This document shows positions 25,789-35,760 of a stretch of DNA of 64,000 bases, piece by piece (the first letter of the stretch is position 1; every line of letters begins with the position of its first letter). Below the pieces are notes generated by a model. The model was given only the letters and a program-made list of their open reading frames with translations. It made no database searches and was not told where the DNA came from. Source of the DNA: Flavobacterium macacae. GTDB taxonomy: Bacteria; Bacteroidota; Bacteroidia; Flavobacteriales; Flavobacteriaceae. Location: the NCBI RefSeq assembly GCF_003865365.1, contig NZ_RQVR01000012.1, positions 67,020 to 131,019 on the forward strand, in the 5' to 3' direction. The position numbers and the translations under genes are program-made.

Positions 25789-28389
25789 TTATTTTGCCAA
25801 TTCGGTCTGGTTTCTGAAAACCAATTCCCCGTCAAAACTATCCAGCAAAATAATGCTATCGGTGGTCACTTTATTCGAAAGAATTTCTTTAGAAAGTTGG
25901 TTCAAAACTTCTTTCTGGATCACTCTTTTTACAGGCCTTGCGCCAAACTGCGGATCAAATCCTTTTTTAGAAAGATATGAAATGGCGTCTGGAGTTGCGT
26001 CAAGCGTAATGTTTTGGAGCGCTAACATCTTCGTAATTGACTTCAATTGCAAGCCCACAATTTCTTTAATATTTCCTTCGTTCAAAGGCGTAAACATCAC
26101 GATGTCATCAATTCTATTGATAAACTCAGGACGAACGGTTTGTTTCAATAAGCCCAAGACTTCGACTTTCGCCGCTTCAATCGTACTTTCAGGATCGCCT
26201 TTTAAGTTTTCAAATTTCTCTTGAATTATCGAGCTTCCCATATTGGATGTCATGATGATAATCGTGTTCTTGAAATCAGCCAGACGCCCTTTGTTGTCCG
26301 TCAAGCGTCCTTCATCCAGCACTTGCAGCAAGATATTAAAAGTATCAGGATGCGCTTTTTCAATTTCGTCTAACAAAACCACGGAATAGGGTTTTCTTCG
26401 AACGGCTTCCGTCAACTGTCCGCCTTCATCATAGCCCACATACCCCGGAGGCGCACCGACTAATCGGCTCACGCTGTGTCGCTCCTGGTATTCGCTCATA
26501 TCAATTCGAGTCATCGCATTTTCATCGTCAAACAAATATGTTGCCAATGCTTTTGCCAATTCTGTTTTTCCAACTCCAGTCGTACCAAGGAATAAGAACG
26601 AGCCGATTGGTTTTTTGATGTCTTGCAAACCGGCACGGCTTCGTCTCACGGCGTCGCTGACGGCTTCAATGGCTTCTTCCTGGCCAACCACTCTTCTGTG
26701 CAATTCTTCCTCCAAATGAAGCAATTTCTCGCGTTCGCCCTGAAGCATTTTCATCACTGGAATTCCAGTCCATTTGGCCACCACTTCTGCAATATCTTCT
26801 CGGGTAACTTCTTCCTTGATTAAAGAATGGCCTTCGTTTTCTTGCAGCTGCTTTTGAAATTGGTCTAATTTTTCCTGCGCTTCCTTGATTTTTCCATAGC
26901 GAAGTTCCGCTACTTTTCCATAATCGCCGTCACGTTCGGCTCTTTCCGCTTCAATTTTAAAATTTTCAATTTCTAATTTAGCCGACTGCACATTATCAAC
27001 AATATCTTTCTCTGATTTCCATTTAGCAAAAATCTCGTTGCGTTCTTCTTTTAAGTTGGCCAATTCCATACCTAAACCTTTCAGCTTGTTTTCGTCCTTT
27101 TCGCGTTTGATCGCTTCCATTTCAATTTCAAGCTGCATGATCTTTCTGTCTAAAACATCCAACTCTTCTGGTTTGGAATTGATTTCCATCCGAAGTTTTG
27201 AAGCCGCTTCGTCCATCAAGTCAATCGCTTTATCCGGAAGAAAACGATTGGTAATATAGCGTTGCGAAAGTTCTACCGCCGCAATAATTGCATCGTCTTT
27301 AATTCGAACTTGGTGGTGTGTTTCGTATTTTTCTTTGATACCGCGCAAAATAGAAATCGCACTTTCGGTATCGGGTTCATCGACCAAAACTTTTTGGAAA
27401 CGTCTTTCTAATGCTTTGTCTTTCTCAAAATATTTTTGGTATTCGTCAAGAGTCGTCGCGCCAATAGCTCTCAGTTCGCCACGCGCCAAAGCAGGTTTCA
27501 AGATGTTTGCGGCATCCATCGCGCCTTCGCCACCGCCAGCTCCTACCAACGTATGGATTTCGTCGATGAACAAAACGATGTCGCCTTCGGCGGAAGTCAC
27601 TTCCTTTACAACCGATTTCAATCGCTCTTCAAATTCCCCTTTGTATTTCGCTCCGGCAATCAACGCACCCATATCTAATGAGAAAACGATTTTGTCTTTC
27701 AAGTTCTCTGGAACGTCGCCATCCACAATTCGATGCGCCAGACCTTCTGCAATTGCGGTTTTCCCAACACCAGGTTCCCCTACAAGCATCGGGTTGTTTT
27801 TGGTTCTTCGGGTTAAAATCTGCAAAACCCGGCGAATTTCTTCATCGCGTCCAATAACCGGATCGAGTTTGCCGTTTCGGGCCAATTCGTTTAGGTTTTT
27901 GGCATATTTATTTAGCGAATTATATGTTTCTTCCGCAGAAGCAGAAGTCACTCTTTCGCCTTTTCGAAGTTCGTCAATCGCACTTTCCAATCCTTTTTTG
28001 GTAACGCCTTGATCTTTCAAGATTTGGGCAATCTTACTTTTCGAATTAAAAACGGCAAGCAAAAGATGTTCGATAGAAACGAATTCGTCATTCATCTTTT
28101 TAGCTATATTTGACGCTTCAATCAGCGAATTGTTGGCGTCTCGCGACAGTATCAGTTCCCCGCCAGAAACTTTTGGAAACGATTGCAAAGTGCTATCTAA
28201 AATTTGCTGAAGTAATGGTATATTGACGTTCAGCTTTTTAAGCAGGAACGGAGTAACATTTTCATCAACTTCAAAAATAGCTTTAACGATATGCTCGTTT
28301 TCAATCTGCTGGTGGCCAAAACTTTGAGCAATTTGTTGCGCTCTCTGAATCGCTTCTTGAGATTTTATGGTAAAATTATTAAAGTTCAT
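25789..28389 (-). CDS. clpB: ATP-dependent disaggregase ClpB
   Basis: 866 residues, the normal length. Order: N-terminal Clp repeat domain (KSQEAIQRAQQIA), AAA-1 with Walker A GEPGVGKTA, an M-domain coiled coil at about 410-530, AAA-2 with Walker A GTTGVGKTE, and the C-terminal small domain (GARPVKRVIQ). It works with DnaK to extract polypeptides from aggregates after heat stress. No TAnnTTTG promoter was found upstream, which may reflect an alternative (heat-shock) promoter. Confidence 0.97.
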   Translation of the reverse strand: MNFNNFTIKSQEAIQRAQQIAQSFGHQQIENEHIVKAIFEVDENVTPFLLKKLNVNIPLLQQILDSTLQSFPKVSGGELILSRDANNSLIEASNIAKKMNDEFVSIEHLLLAVFNSKSKIAQILKDQGVTKKGLESAIDELRKGERVTSASAEETYNSLNKYAKNLNELARNGKLDPVIGRDEEIRRVLQILTRRTKNNPMLVGEPGVGKTAIAEGLAHRIVDGDVPENLKDKIVFSLDMGALIAGAKYKGEFEERLKSVVKEVTSAEGDIVLFIDEIHTLVGAGGGEGAMDAANILKPALARGELRAIGATTLDEYQKYFEKDKALERRFQKVLVDEPDTESAISILRGIKEKYETHHQVRIKDDAIIAAVELSQRYITNRFLPDKAIDLMDEAASKLRMEINSKPEELDVLDRKIMQLEIEMEAIKREKDENKLKGLGMELANLKEERNEIFAKWKSEKDIVDNVQSAKLEIENFKIEAERAERDGDYGKVAELRYGKIKEAQEKLDQFQKQLQENEGHSLIKEEVTREDIAEVVAKWTGIPVMKMLQGEREKLLHLEEELHRRVVGQEEAIEAVSDAVRRSRAGLQDIKKPIGSFLFLGTTGVGKTELAKALATYLFDDENAMTRIDMSEYQERHSVSRLVGAPPGYVGYDEGGQLTEAVRRKPYSVVLLDEIEKAHPDTFNILLQVLDEGRLTDNKGRLADFKNTIIIMTSNMGSSIIQEKFENLKGDPESTIEAAKVEVLGLLKQTVRPEFINRIDDIVMFTPLNEGNIKEIVGLQLKSITKMLALQNITLDATPDAISYLSKKGFDPQFGARPVKRVIQKEVLNQLSKEILSNKVTTDSIILLDSFDGELVFRNQTELAK

Positions 28390-28516
28390 AAATTATTTTT
28401 TTAAATTTATAAGAGTCATTTCAATTTATGTTCCAACAGGATAAATCTGACAAAATGGCTTAAAAAAGAATAACAATACTAATTTAACAAGACAAAAAGT
28501 CTTAAAAACTGACGAT

Positions 28517-28918
28517 ATGGGTATATTCGGAAACATTTTTGGAGGTTCAAACGAATCAGACAATAAAGATACAAACCAAAACGGCCTCAATTGGAATGCT
28601 TTAACAGAAATAAAACAGTTGGATTCTATTGTAGATGCTTCAGCTGAAAAGCCTGTCGTAATCTTCAAGCACAGCACCAGATGCAGTATCAGCAGAATGG
28701 CGCTGAAAAATTTTGAAAGAGAATATGATTTAGCCGAAAGCGAAGCCGCGCCTTACTTTTTAGATTTGCTGGAACACCGCGATATTTCAAACGAAATTGC
28801 ACAGAAATTCCAGGTCATCCACCAATCGCCACAATTGATATTGATTAAAGACGGTAAAGCGGTTTATAATGCTTCGCACAGTGAAATCGATGCGGAAGCG
28901 TTAAAATCTAAAATTTAG
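28517..28918 (+). CDS. ytxJ: Bacillithiol-system monothiol protein YtxJ-like
   Basis: 133 residues, thioredoxin-like fold. The active-site region is KHSTRCSISRMAL, a single-cysteine (monothiol) motif, with the cis-Pro in HQSPQLILIKDGKAVYNASH. The family is linked to bacillithiol redox control (bacilliredoxin-like). A Gly-rich N-terminus (GIFGNIFGGSNE) precedes the domain. Divergent from clpB. Confidence 0.85.
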   Translation: MGIFGNIFGGSNESDNKDTNQNGLNWNALTEIKQLDSIVDASAEKPVVIFKHSTRCSISRMALKNFEREYDLAESEAAPYFLDLLEHRDISNEIAQKFQVIHQSPQLILIKDGKAVYNASHSEIDAEALKSKI

Positions 28919-28928
28919 AGCAAAATAT

Positions 28929-28993
28929 CATTGCGACGAAGGAAGCAGTTTATAAAGCTTTTTGAGTACGAGTTGCTTCGTTCGTCGAAATGA
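28929..28993. repeat. Imperfect inverted repeat, stem of about 18 bp
   Basis: ATTGCGACGAAGGAAGCA (28930-28947) and TGCTTCGTTCGTCGAAAT (28974-28991) are complementary at 16 of 18 positions. It is a short palindromic element of a type frequent in Bacteroidota intergenic DNA, downstream of the YtxJ gene, where it may also act on the transcript end. Confidence 0.65.
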
Positions 28994-29104
28994 CATTGAA
29001 ATGCTTTTTATATAAATAGAATTATTGCCATTCAGTAATTTCAGAAAGGTTTTGAGTATTTAAAGTGCTATTTTTATTTTTTAATGATTGTTGGATTTTA
29101 TCAA

Positions 29105-30178
29105 TTATTCGTAATTATTGATTGTAGCTAATAATTCATTTTTAAAGCTGTAAATTTCATCTAAGGAAGATATGAGTTTTTTTTCTCCACTTTCTTTTCC
29201 ATTATTGAATAGTTCCACATATTTGTTTGAAGAATTAAAATGTAGGCGACAGATAGGTTTGCGGTTATTGTCATCTAACAAGATTCCGAAGTAAGATTGT
29301 GTGTCTCTAAATGCAATTCTAGATGCCGGTAAGATTTCTCTTAAAATAGCTTTTATTATTTGAGATCCTTCTATTTCTTCTTCAGTTGTTATAAATTTTG
29401 GAGCTTCAGTATTCTCGTCAATAGGTATTGTTTGGTCAATAGTTTTAGATGGAACATTTTCATTAATGTTTAAAGCGTTTTTGAGCCTAAAGCTTATTGA
29501 TTCATTGATGGAATTTGAGAAAGCTTTTTTAGTATATTCTTTGAAAGTAGCCAATCTTGATGCTGTCAATGGCTTGCCGAAAAATCTATTTACTAACAAT
29601 CTTACCATTTCATCTGAGGGTTCTTGTAGTTCTTTTTCAAACTCATTTCTAATGGCTTTTATGTATTTCAAAGCTTCTGCGGAATCTAAAATTTCTTCTA
29701 GATTATAGCCGTTTTTAGAAAAATTCTCTAATATTTTTAAGCTGGAATCTTTGAGGTCAGATAGATCTAATGTGAAAAATGGCTTTTCATCCATTATATT
29801 AGGTTTTTCTAAATCAGCGTAAAAATTATATTGATGCCCATTTGTTAAAACACCAAATCGAGATTTCGAAACATGATAATATCTGTGAAGCTGTGAATTA
29901 TGAGCGTCCACTTTTTCTTTCCAATGCTTGCATTCAATAATTAAAATTGGTTCGCCATCTCTTTTAATAACATAATCAATTTTCTCACCTTTTTTGGTTC
30001 CTATGTCACATATAAATTCAGGAATTACTTCCGTTGGATTAAAAATATCATATCCTAGAATTTGTATAAAAGGCATTACAAACGCATTTTTCGTAGCTTC
30101 TTCAGTGCTTATTTGATCTTTTAAAGCATCCACTCTTTGGTGTAATTGCTGTAACTTTAATTTAATATCTGCTTCCAT
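29105..30178 (-). CDS. Type I restriction HsdR-N domain protein (solitary)
   Basis: 357 residues. A coiled N-terminus (LKLQQLHQRVDALKDQI) is followed by a PD-(D/E)XK-type nuclease fold: YDIFNPTEVIPEF, the catalytic Asp in GEKIDYVIKRDGEP and ECKHWK. The C-terminal half has a small domain with RLHFNSSNKYVELF. No helicase motor and no hsdM or hsdS nearby, so it is not a complete restriction enzyme. Such proteins are common and their function is unknown. Confidence 0.82.
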   Translation of the reverse strand: MEADIKLKLQQLHQRVDALKDQISTEEATKNAFVMPFIQILGYDIFNPTEVIPEFICDIGTKKGEKIDYVIKRDGEPILIIECKHWKEKVDAHNSQLHRYYHVSKSRFGVLTNGHQYNFYADLEKPNIMDEKPFFTLDLSDLKDSSLKILENFSKNGYNLEEILDSAEALKYIKAIRNEFEKELQEPSDEMVRLLVNRFFGKPLTASRLATFKEYTKKAFSNSINESISFRLKNALNINENVPSKTIDQTIPIDENTEAPKFITTEEEIEGSQIIKAILREILPASRIAFRDTQSYFGILLDDNNRKPICRLHFNSSNKYVELFNNGKESGEKKLISSLDEIYSFKNELLATINNYE

Positions 30179-30390
30179 ATTTAAGATTTAATTTGTCAAA
30201 AAGGTTAGGGGTTATTTAATAGCGATTGAACAATTAGAAGTTAATAAATAGTGATTGTAGGTTAAATATTACTTATTTTGGTATTGTTTATTTTTCACTA
30301 AAGTAATATAATTCCTAAGATATGATTATGTTTTACTATAATTACCTAAAATATTTTTAAATTAAATCTAAAAAAAATTCACTTTATTGA

Positions 30391-31701
30391 TTAATAACCT
30401 GGTAGATTCAGTGATTCTAAGCCTAATTCTCTCTCCATCTTCAAAACAATTTCTTTCAAACACAAATTATTAATACTTCCTTCGTGTGTATGTTTCGTGG
30501 CTTTTGGTGATTGAAAAGTCTTGTTTTCAATTTGTTCGGCCACGATTTTATAGGCGTCTCTAAACGGTGTTCCAGCGGTAACCAACTCATTTAAAGAATC
30601 TACCGTGAACAAATAATCATATTTGCTGTCTTTTAAAATGTTCTCGTTTACCGAAATGTCTTTGATGGCAAAATGAAAAATTTCCAAACACGATTTTAAA
30701 CTCTGAATCGCCGGAAAAAGGCTTTCCTTCAACAGTTGAAAATCCCTGTGGTAACCGCTCGGCAGGTTGTTGGTCAGCAAAGTCAATTCATACGGCAACG
30801 CCTGAATTTTATTGCATTTGGCTCTGATCAGTTCAAAAACATCGGGGTTTTTCTTGTGGGGCATAATGCTCGACCCGGTCGTCAAATGGCTTGGCAAACT
30901 GATAAAATTGAAATTTTGGCTCAAATACAAGCAAATATCCATTGAAAATTTTGACAGCGTCGAAGCCAAGCTCGCCATGGCAAAAGCCGTCGCTTTCTCT
31001 GATTTCCCTCTGCTCATTTGCGCAGCAACAGAATTGTATTTCAACGTTTTGAATCCTAATAATTCTGTCGTAAACGTTCGGTCAATTGGAAACGAACTGC
31101 CATAACCCGCAGCAGAACCCAACGGATTTTGATCCACAATTTGCAACGCCGCATTCAACTGCGTCACATCATCGATCAAAATCTCAGCATAGGCCGAAAA
31201 CCACATTCCAAAAGAAGAAGGCATTGCCACTTGAAAATGCGTATAACCCGGAATCATAACGTTTTGGTGTTTTTTACTTAAAGTAATTAATTCGGTAAAA
31301 AGTTCCTTGGTTTGCAATTTTATTTCGCTTAATTCGGCTTTTAAAAACAAATGAACGTCAGTCAAAACTTGATCATTTCTAGAACGCGCCGTATGGATTT
31401 TCTTTCCGGTATCGCCTAATTTTTCGGTCAAAAGATATTCTACTTTTGAATGTACATCTTCAAAAGAATCTTCAATTGTAAAGTTTCCTTTTTCGATTTC
31501 TTCCAAAATAGCTTCCAATTCTGAAACCAAATTAGCAGTTTCTTCTGCAGTCAAAAGATTGATTTTATGCAACATTTTGGCATGCGCAATCGAGCCCAAA
31601 ACGTCATATTTTGCTAAAACCAAGTCCAGTTCTCTGTCATTTCCAACCGTGAAAAGGTCTATTTTTTTATCTGTCGGTATTCCTTTTTCCCAAAGTTTCA
31701 T
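30391..31701 (-). CDS. argH: Argininosuccinate lyase
   Basis: 436 residues. It cleaves argininosuccinate to arginine and fumarate, the last step of the pathway. Superfamily signature GSSIMPHKKNPD is present, as are DVHSKVEYLLTEKLG, TARSRNDQ and PGYTHFQVAMPSS. It is the last gene of the operon, 8 nt after argE. No clear terminator follows; the next 212 bases are AT-rich without an ORF. Confidence 0.95.
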   Translation of the reverse strand: MKLWEKGIPTDKKIDLFTVGNDRELDLVLAKYDVLGSIAHAKMLHKINLLTAEETANLVSELEAILEEIEKGNFTIEDSFEDVHSKVEYLLTEKLGDTGKKIHTARSRNDQVLTDVHLFLKAELSEIKLQTKELFTELITLSKKHQNVMIPGYTHFQVAMPSSFGMWFSAYAEILIDDVTQLNAALQIVDQNPLGSAAGYGSSFPIDRTFTTELLGFKTLKYNSVAAQMSRGKSEKATAFAMASLASTLSKFSMDICLYLSQNFNFISLPSHLTTGSSIMPHKKNPDVFELIRAKCNKIQALPYELTLLTNNLPSGYHRDFQLLKESLFPAIQSLKSCLEIFHFAIKDISVNENILKDSKYDYLFTVDSLNELVTAGTPFRDAYKIVAEQIENKTFQSPKATKHTHEGSINNLCLKEIVLKMERELGLESLNLPGY

Positions 31702-31709
31702 ATGTGATT

Positions 31710-32777
31710 TTATTTAAAAAAGTTGGTTAATAATTTGATATACAAATCGATGCCTTCTTTTATTTCGTCCAAATAAATAAATTCGTCAGCTGTGTGCGAA
31801 CGCAAAGAATTTCCTGGCCCGAGTTTCATCGATTGACAGCTCAAAACAGATTGGTCGGAAAGAGTAGGAGAGCCATAAGTGTTTCTGCCCAAGCTGATTC
31901 CGGATTGGACTAAAGCATGATTTTTGTCAATAAATGAAGCGTTCAGATGCAAAGAACGGGGCGTGATTTGTGCGTTTACATTCTCGCTGATGATTTCCAA
32001 AATCTCCAAGTTTGAATAACAATCATTCACCCGGATATCGACAACCAAACTGCATTCTGACGGAACCACATTGTGCTGTTTTCCAGCGTTTAGTTGCGTT
32101 ACGGTCATTTTTACCGGACCTAAAACTTCTGATTTCTTATCAAATTCATATGTTTTAAACCAATCAATTATTGGCAAAGCGTTGTAAATTGGGTTGTCCA
32201 AATTTTGATGTGCGGCGTGGCTTGCCGTTCCTGGAACGATAATATCCAAGACTAATAAGCCTTTTTCGGCAATGGCCAAATGCATTTCGGTCGGTTCGCC
32301 TACAATCGCGCATTCGATTTCTGGCAAATGCTTTAAAATACTGTTTAGGCCTATCGGACCGCTACTTTCTTCTTCGGCAGTCGTGGCGATAATCAAGTTG
32401 TAAGGAAGGTTTTCAAACGCATAAAAATAAGTGAAAGTCGCCATCAATGAAACCAGACAGCCACCGGCATCGTTGCTTCCCAAGCCAAATAATTTACCGT
32501 CTTTTTTAATGGCTTCCAGCGGATTTAAAGTGTAGCCTTGATTGGGTTTCACCGTGTCGTGGTGGGAGTTTAGGAGCAAATTAGGTTTTGATTCGTCATA
32601 ATTTAAATTATACGCCCAAATGTTATTGTTCTCTCTTTTAAACGGAATTTCATTAGATGAAAACCATTGTTCAAGCAAAAGCGCGGTTTGGTCTTCTTGT
32701 GAAGAAAAAGATTCGGTTTCAATCAATTTTTTCAATAAAGCAATCGCTTCTTCGGTCAGTTGGTTGATGGTTTTCAT
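31710..32777 (-). CDS. argE: M20-family N-acyl-ornithine/citrulline deacylase
   Basis: 355 residues, metallopeptidase M20 fold. Zinc-site segments: NSHHDTVKP, the bridging Asp in LGSNDAGGCLVS, TTAEEESSGPIG and VGEPTEM. In this operon the carbamoyltransferase is of the N-acyl-ornithine type, so the enzyme probably deacylates N-acylcitrulline rather than N-acylornithine. Whether the acyl group is acetyl or succinyl is discussed in the findings. Start overlaps argB by 4 nt. Confidence 0.9.
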   Translation of the reverse strand: MKTINQLTEEAIALLKKLIETESFSSQEDQTALLLEQWFSSNEIPFKRENNNIWAYNLNYDESKPNLLLNSHHDTVKPNQGYTLNPLEAIKKDGKLFGLGSNDAGGCLVSLMATFTYFYAFENLPYNLIIATTAEEESSGPIGLNSILKHLPEIECAIVGEPTEMHLAIAEKGLLVLDIIVPGTASHAAHQNLDNPIYNALPIIDWFKTYEFDKKSEVLGPVKMTVTQLNAGKQHNVVPSECSLVVDIRVNDCYSNLEILEIISENVNAQITPRSLHLNASFIDKNHALVQSGISLGRNTYGSPTLSDQSVLSCQSMKLGPGNSLRSHTADEFIYLDEIKEGIDLYIKLLTNFFK

Positions 32778-33556
32778 AATTTGATTTTGGTGTGAATCGT
32801 GCTGTTTTTCAATACGTTTTGATTTCCAATGAGGATATTTTGAACGCCATTGGAAAGAGATTTGAAACAGTTTTCTAACTTCGGAAGCATTCCGGAATGA
32901 ATGATTTTTTGTTCTTTCAGAATTGAATATTTCTCGAAATTAATTTCTTCAATAACGGATGCCTCGTCTTCAGAATTTGATAAAACGCCTTTCTTTTCAA
33001 AACAATAAATCAGATTGACGTCAAAAGCATTCGAAAGCGAAATCGCAATTTCAGAAGCAATCGTGTCCGCATTTGTATTTAATAACTGTCCGTTTCCATC
33101 GTGTGTAATTGCGGAAAAAACAGGCGTTATGTTTTGTAAAAGCAACATTGAAATCAACTCTTTATTTACGGAAATTACATCACCAACAAAGCCAAAATCG
33201 ACTTCAGAATTTTTCCTTTTTTCGGATAAAATTACGTTGCCGTCCGCTCCAGAAAAACCGATGGCGTTAGTTTTTAAAGCTTGTAATTGAGCTACTATTT
33301 GTTTGTTTAATAAGCCAGAATAAGTCATAACTGTTACATCAAGCATAGCTTTATCTGTAATTCTTCTTCCGTTTGAAAATAAAGGTTTTAAATTTAATTT
33401 TTCTGCAATTTCAGTGGCCGTTTTTCCACCGCCGTGAATCAAGATTTTAGCTTCTTTCAATTCGGAAAAATCGTTTAGAAAATCACTCAATAATTGTTCA
33501 TTATCAATGATGTTTCCTCCGATTTTTACGATAGTTATTTTGGGCTTATTTTCCAT
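32774..33556 (-). CDS. argB: N-acyl-L-glutamate kinase
   Basis: 260 residues, amino-acid kinase fold. VKIGGNIID, LIHGGGKTATEIAEKL, GFSGADGN and NTNADTIASEIA mark phosphate and substrate binding. It phosphorylates N-acetyl- or N-succinylglutamate. Overlaps argE by 4 nt and argF' by 11 nt, so translation is probably coupled. Confidence 0.94.
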   Translation of the reverse strand: MENKPKITIVKIGGNIIDNEQLLSDFLNDFSELKEAKILIHGGGKTATEIAEKLNLKPLFSNGRRITDKAMLDVTVMTYSGLLNKQIVAQLQALKTNAIGFSGADGNVILSEKRKNSEVDFGFVGDVISVNKELISMLLLQNITPVFSAITHDGNGQLLNTNADTIASEIAISLSNAFDVNLIYCFEKKGVLSNSEDEASVIEEINFEKYSILKEQKIIHSGMLPKLENCFKSLSNGVQNILIGNQNVLKNSTIHTKIKL

Positions 33557-34496
33557 CTTCCAAGATTTTTTTCAGAATCGCTTGCGTTGCAAAAGTTCTG
33601 TTGTTTGCTTGCTGAATTACGATCGAATTTTCACTATCCAAAACTTCGTCAGTCACAATCATATTTCTCCTTACCGGAAGACAATGCATAAATTTTGCAT
33701 TCTTGGTAAATGCCATTTTTTCAGAAGTTACGGTCCAATTGGCATCATTTGAAAGGATTTTTCCGTAGTCATTGTACGAACTCCAATTCTTGGCATAAAT
33801 AAAATCGGCGTTTTTAAAAGCTTCGTCTTGATTGTCAGTAATTGTAGCTCCTTTTGTGATTTCCGGGTTCAATTCGTAGCCTTTCGGATGCGCAATAACC
33901 AAATCATATTCCGATAATTTCATCATTTTCACAAACGAATTCGGAACCGCGTGAGGCAATGCTTTTGGGTGTGGCGCCCATGTCAAAACCACCTTCGGCT
34001 TTCTTTTCGTCTTGTATTCTTGAATCGTCAGCGCGTCAGCCACGGCCTGCAAAGGATGTTCTGTGGCGCCTTCTAAGCTGATAACCGGGATCGTGGCGTA
34101 TTTCACGAACGAGTTGATCACTTGTTCTTGTTCATCATTCTCCTTGTCGGTCAATGTTGGGAAACTTCTGATGCCGATGATGTCGCAATATTGCGAAATC
34201 ACCTGCGAAGCTTCCTTGATGTGTTCGGCTTTGTTCCCGTCCATAACGGTTCCGTTTTCGAATTCAAGCGACCAACCCTCAGTATTTAAATTCATCACGA
34301 TGCAGTTCATTCCTAAATTCAATGAAGCTTTTTGCGTGCTCAATCTCGTTCTCAAACTTGAGTTGAAAAACAATAATCCTAATGTTTTATTTTTGCCTAA
34401 TTCGCTATTTTCAAACGGATCAGATTTTATTTTTTTAGCCGATAAAATCAATTCCTCTAAATCGATAATATCATCTACAGAAGTGAATTTTTTCAT
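33546..34496 (-). CDS. argF': N-acyl-ornithine carbamoyltransferase (ArgF')
   Basis: 316 residues, close in length and sequence to the Bacteroides fragilis N-succinylornithine enzyme as I recall it. The carbamoyl-phosphate loop FFNSSLRTRLSTQ, the HPLQAVAD motif, TWAPHPKALP and MHCLPVRRNMIVTD are present. The position that separates acetyl- from succinyl-specific enzymes (Glu92 in Xanthomonas, Pro90 in B. fragilis) is Ala90 here (MDGNKAEH). The gene overlaps argD by 4 nt and argB by 11 nt. Confidence 0.93.
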   Translation of the reverse strand: MKKFTSVDDIIDLEELILSAKKIKSDPFENSELGKNKTLGLLFFNSSLRTRLSTQKASLNLGMNCIVMNLNTEGWSLEFENGTVMDGNKAEHIKEASQVISQYCDIIGIRSFPTLTDKENDEQEQVINSFVKYATIPVISLEGATEHPLQAVADALTIQEYKTKRKPKVVLTWAPHPKALPHAVPNSFVKMMKLSEYDLVIAHPKGYELNPEITKGATITDNQDEAFKNADFIYAKNWSSYNDYGKILSNDANWTVTSEKMAFTKNAKFMHCLPVRRNMIVTDEVLDSENSIVIQQANNRTFATQAILKKILEDGK

Positions 34497-35638
34497 AGCG
34501 TAATTTTTAAAGAGTGTAATGCATTTTTCAGACCTACAGTAAATTGGTCTATTTGACTTGAAGTGATTGCTAAAGGTGGTAAAATTCTCAAAAGGTTTTT
34601 TTGGGAAGCATTTCCTGTGAAAATGTGCTGTTCGTAAATCAAGTTTTTACGCAATTCAGTCACGTCAAAATCGAACTCCAAACCAAGCATCAAACCTTTT
34701 CCTTTTATCTTTTTTATTTCCGGAATTTCAGAAACAGCTTGGATAAAATAAGCCGATTGTTGCTTCACATTTTCAAGAATATTTTCGTTTTCGATAATTT
34801 CTAAAACCGACAAAGCGGAAGCAGAAGCCAAATGATTGCCACCAAAAGTAGTTCCTAACAAACCGTACGAAGCCTTGAATTTATCGCTGATCAGCAAACC
34901 GCCAATCGGGAAACCGTTGCCCATTCCTTTTGCCATCGTAATGATATCGGGTTTGATAGTGTGATGCTGGTGTGCGAAAAACTTTCCAGAACGGCCATAT
35001 CCGCTTTGAATTTCATCTAAAATCAAGATGACATTATTCTCATTACAAATGGTTTCTAATTCTTGAAAAAAGGCTGTCGTTCCTTCGTCTAAACCGCCAA
35101 CGCCTTGAATTCCTTCGATGATAACTGCCGTAATTTCATTTTCAGAAATGGCTTTTTTAACCAAATCAATTTCGTTTAACGGAAGAAAAATAACGTCGTG
35201 ATTGGCATTTATCGGAGCAATAATCGATGGATTATCAGTCACGGCAACCGAAGCAGAAGTTCTTCCGTGGAAGCTTTTTTCAAAGGTAATTACTTTTGAC
35301 TTTTTATTGTGGAAAGAAGCCAATTTTAAGGCATTTTCGTTCGCTTCAGCACCAGAATTACACAAAAAAACACTGTAATCAGGATAACCGGAAACTTCAG
35401 TCAATTTTTTTGCAAAAGCTTCTTGCAACGGATTTTGGATTGAATTCGAATAAAATCCGATTTTTTCAATTTGGTTTTGAATCGCTTCTACATATTTTGG
35501 ATGCGAATGCCCGACAGAAATTACGCCGTGACCGCCATAAAAATCTAAATATTCTTGACCGTTTTCATCCCAGACTGTTGCTCCTAAAGCTTTGAATGGC
35601 TTGATGTTATATATTGGGTATACGTTGAATAAGCTCAT
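34493..35638 (-). CDS. argD: Acylornithine aminotransferase
   Basis: 381 residues, class III PLP aminotransferase. YPIYNIKPFKALGA, NSGAEANENALK, FEKSFHGRT, LDEIQSGYGRSGK and the PLP lysine in TMAKGMGNGFPIG are all recognisable. It makes N-acylornithine from the semialdehyde. A 122-nt gap separates it from argC upstream, the largest inside the operon. Confidence 0.94.
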   Translation of the reverse strand: MSLFNVYPIYNIKPFKALGATVWDENGQEYLDFYGGHGVISVGHSHPKYVEAIQNQIEKIGFYSNSIQNPLQEAFAKKLTEVSGYPDYSVFLCNSGAEANENALKLASFHNKKSKVITFEKSFHGRTSASVAVTDNPSIIAPINANHDVIFLPLNEIDLVKKAISENEITAVIIEGIQGVGGLDEGTTAFFQELETICNENNVILILDEIQSGYGRSGKFFAHQHHTIKPDIITMAKGMGNGFPIGGLLISDKFKASYGLLGTTFGGNHLASASALSVLEIIENENILENVKQQSAYFIQAVSEIPEIKKIKGKGLMLGLEFDFDVTELRKNLIYEQHIFTGNASQKNLLRILPPLAITSSQIDQFTVGLKNALHSLKITL

Positions 35639-35699
35639 GTTGATATTTAATTATGTTAATTTCAGAGAAGTTTATTTCTCGATTAGAATTTTTCTTTTC

Positions 35700-35755
35700 G
35701 TAGCGTGCGACAGATTTTTATTTCTCGCAAAGACGCCAAGGCGTAAAGTTTTCGG
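35700..35755. repeat. GCAAAGACGCCAAGGCG intergenic repeat between argC and argD
   Basis: The sequence TTTCTCGCAAAGACGCCAAGGCGTAAAG at about 35721-35749 is of a short-period type (CGCAAAG / CGCCAAGG) often seen between genes in flavobacteria. It sits inside the operon and has no ORF. Confidence 0.4.
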
Positions 35756-35760
35756 AAGAA

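Noticed and set aside
27335..28012. 225-codon plus-strand frame inside clpB
   Set aside because: It is the antisense of a strongly conserved ClpB segment; composition mirrors clpB codons.
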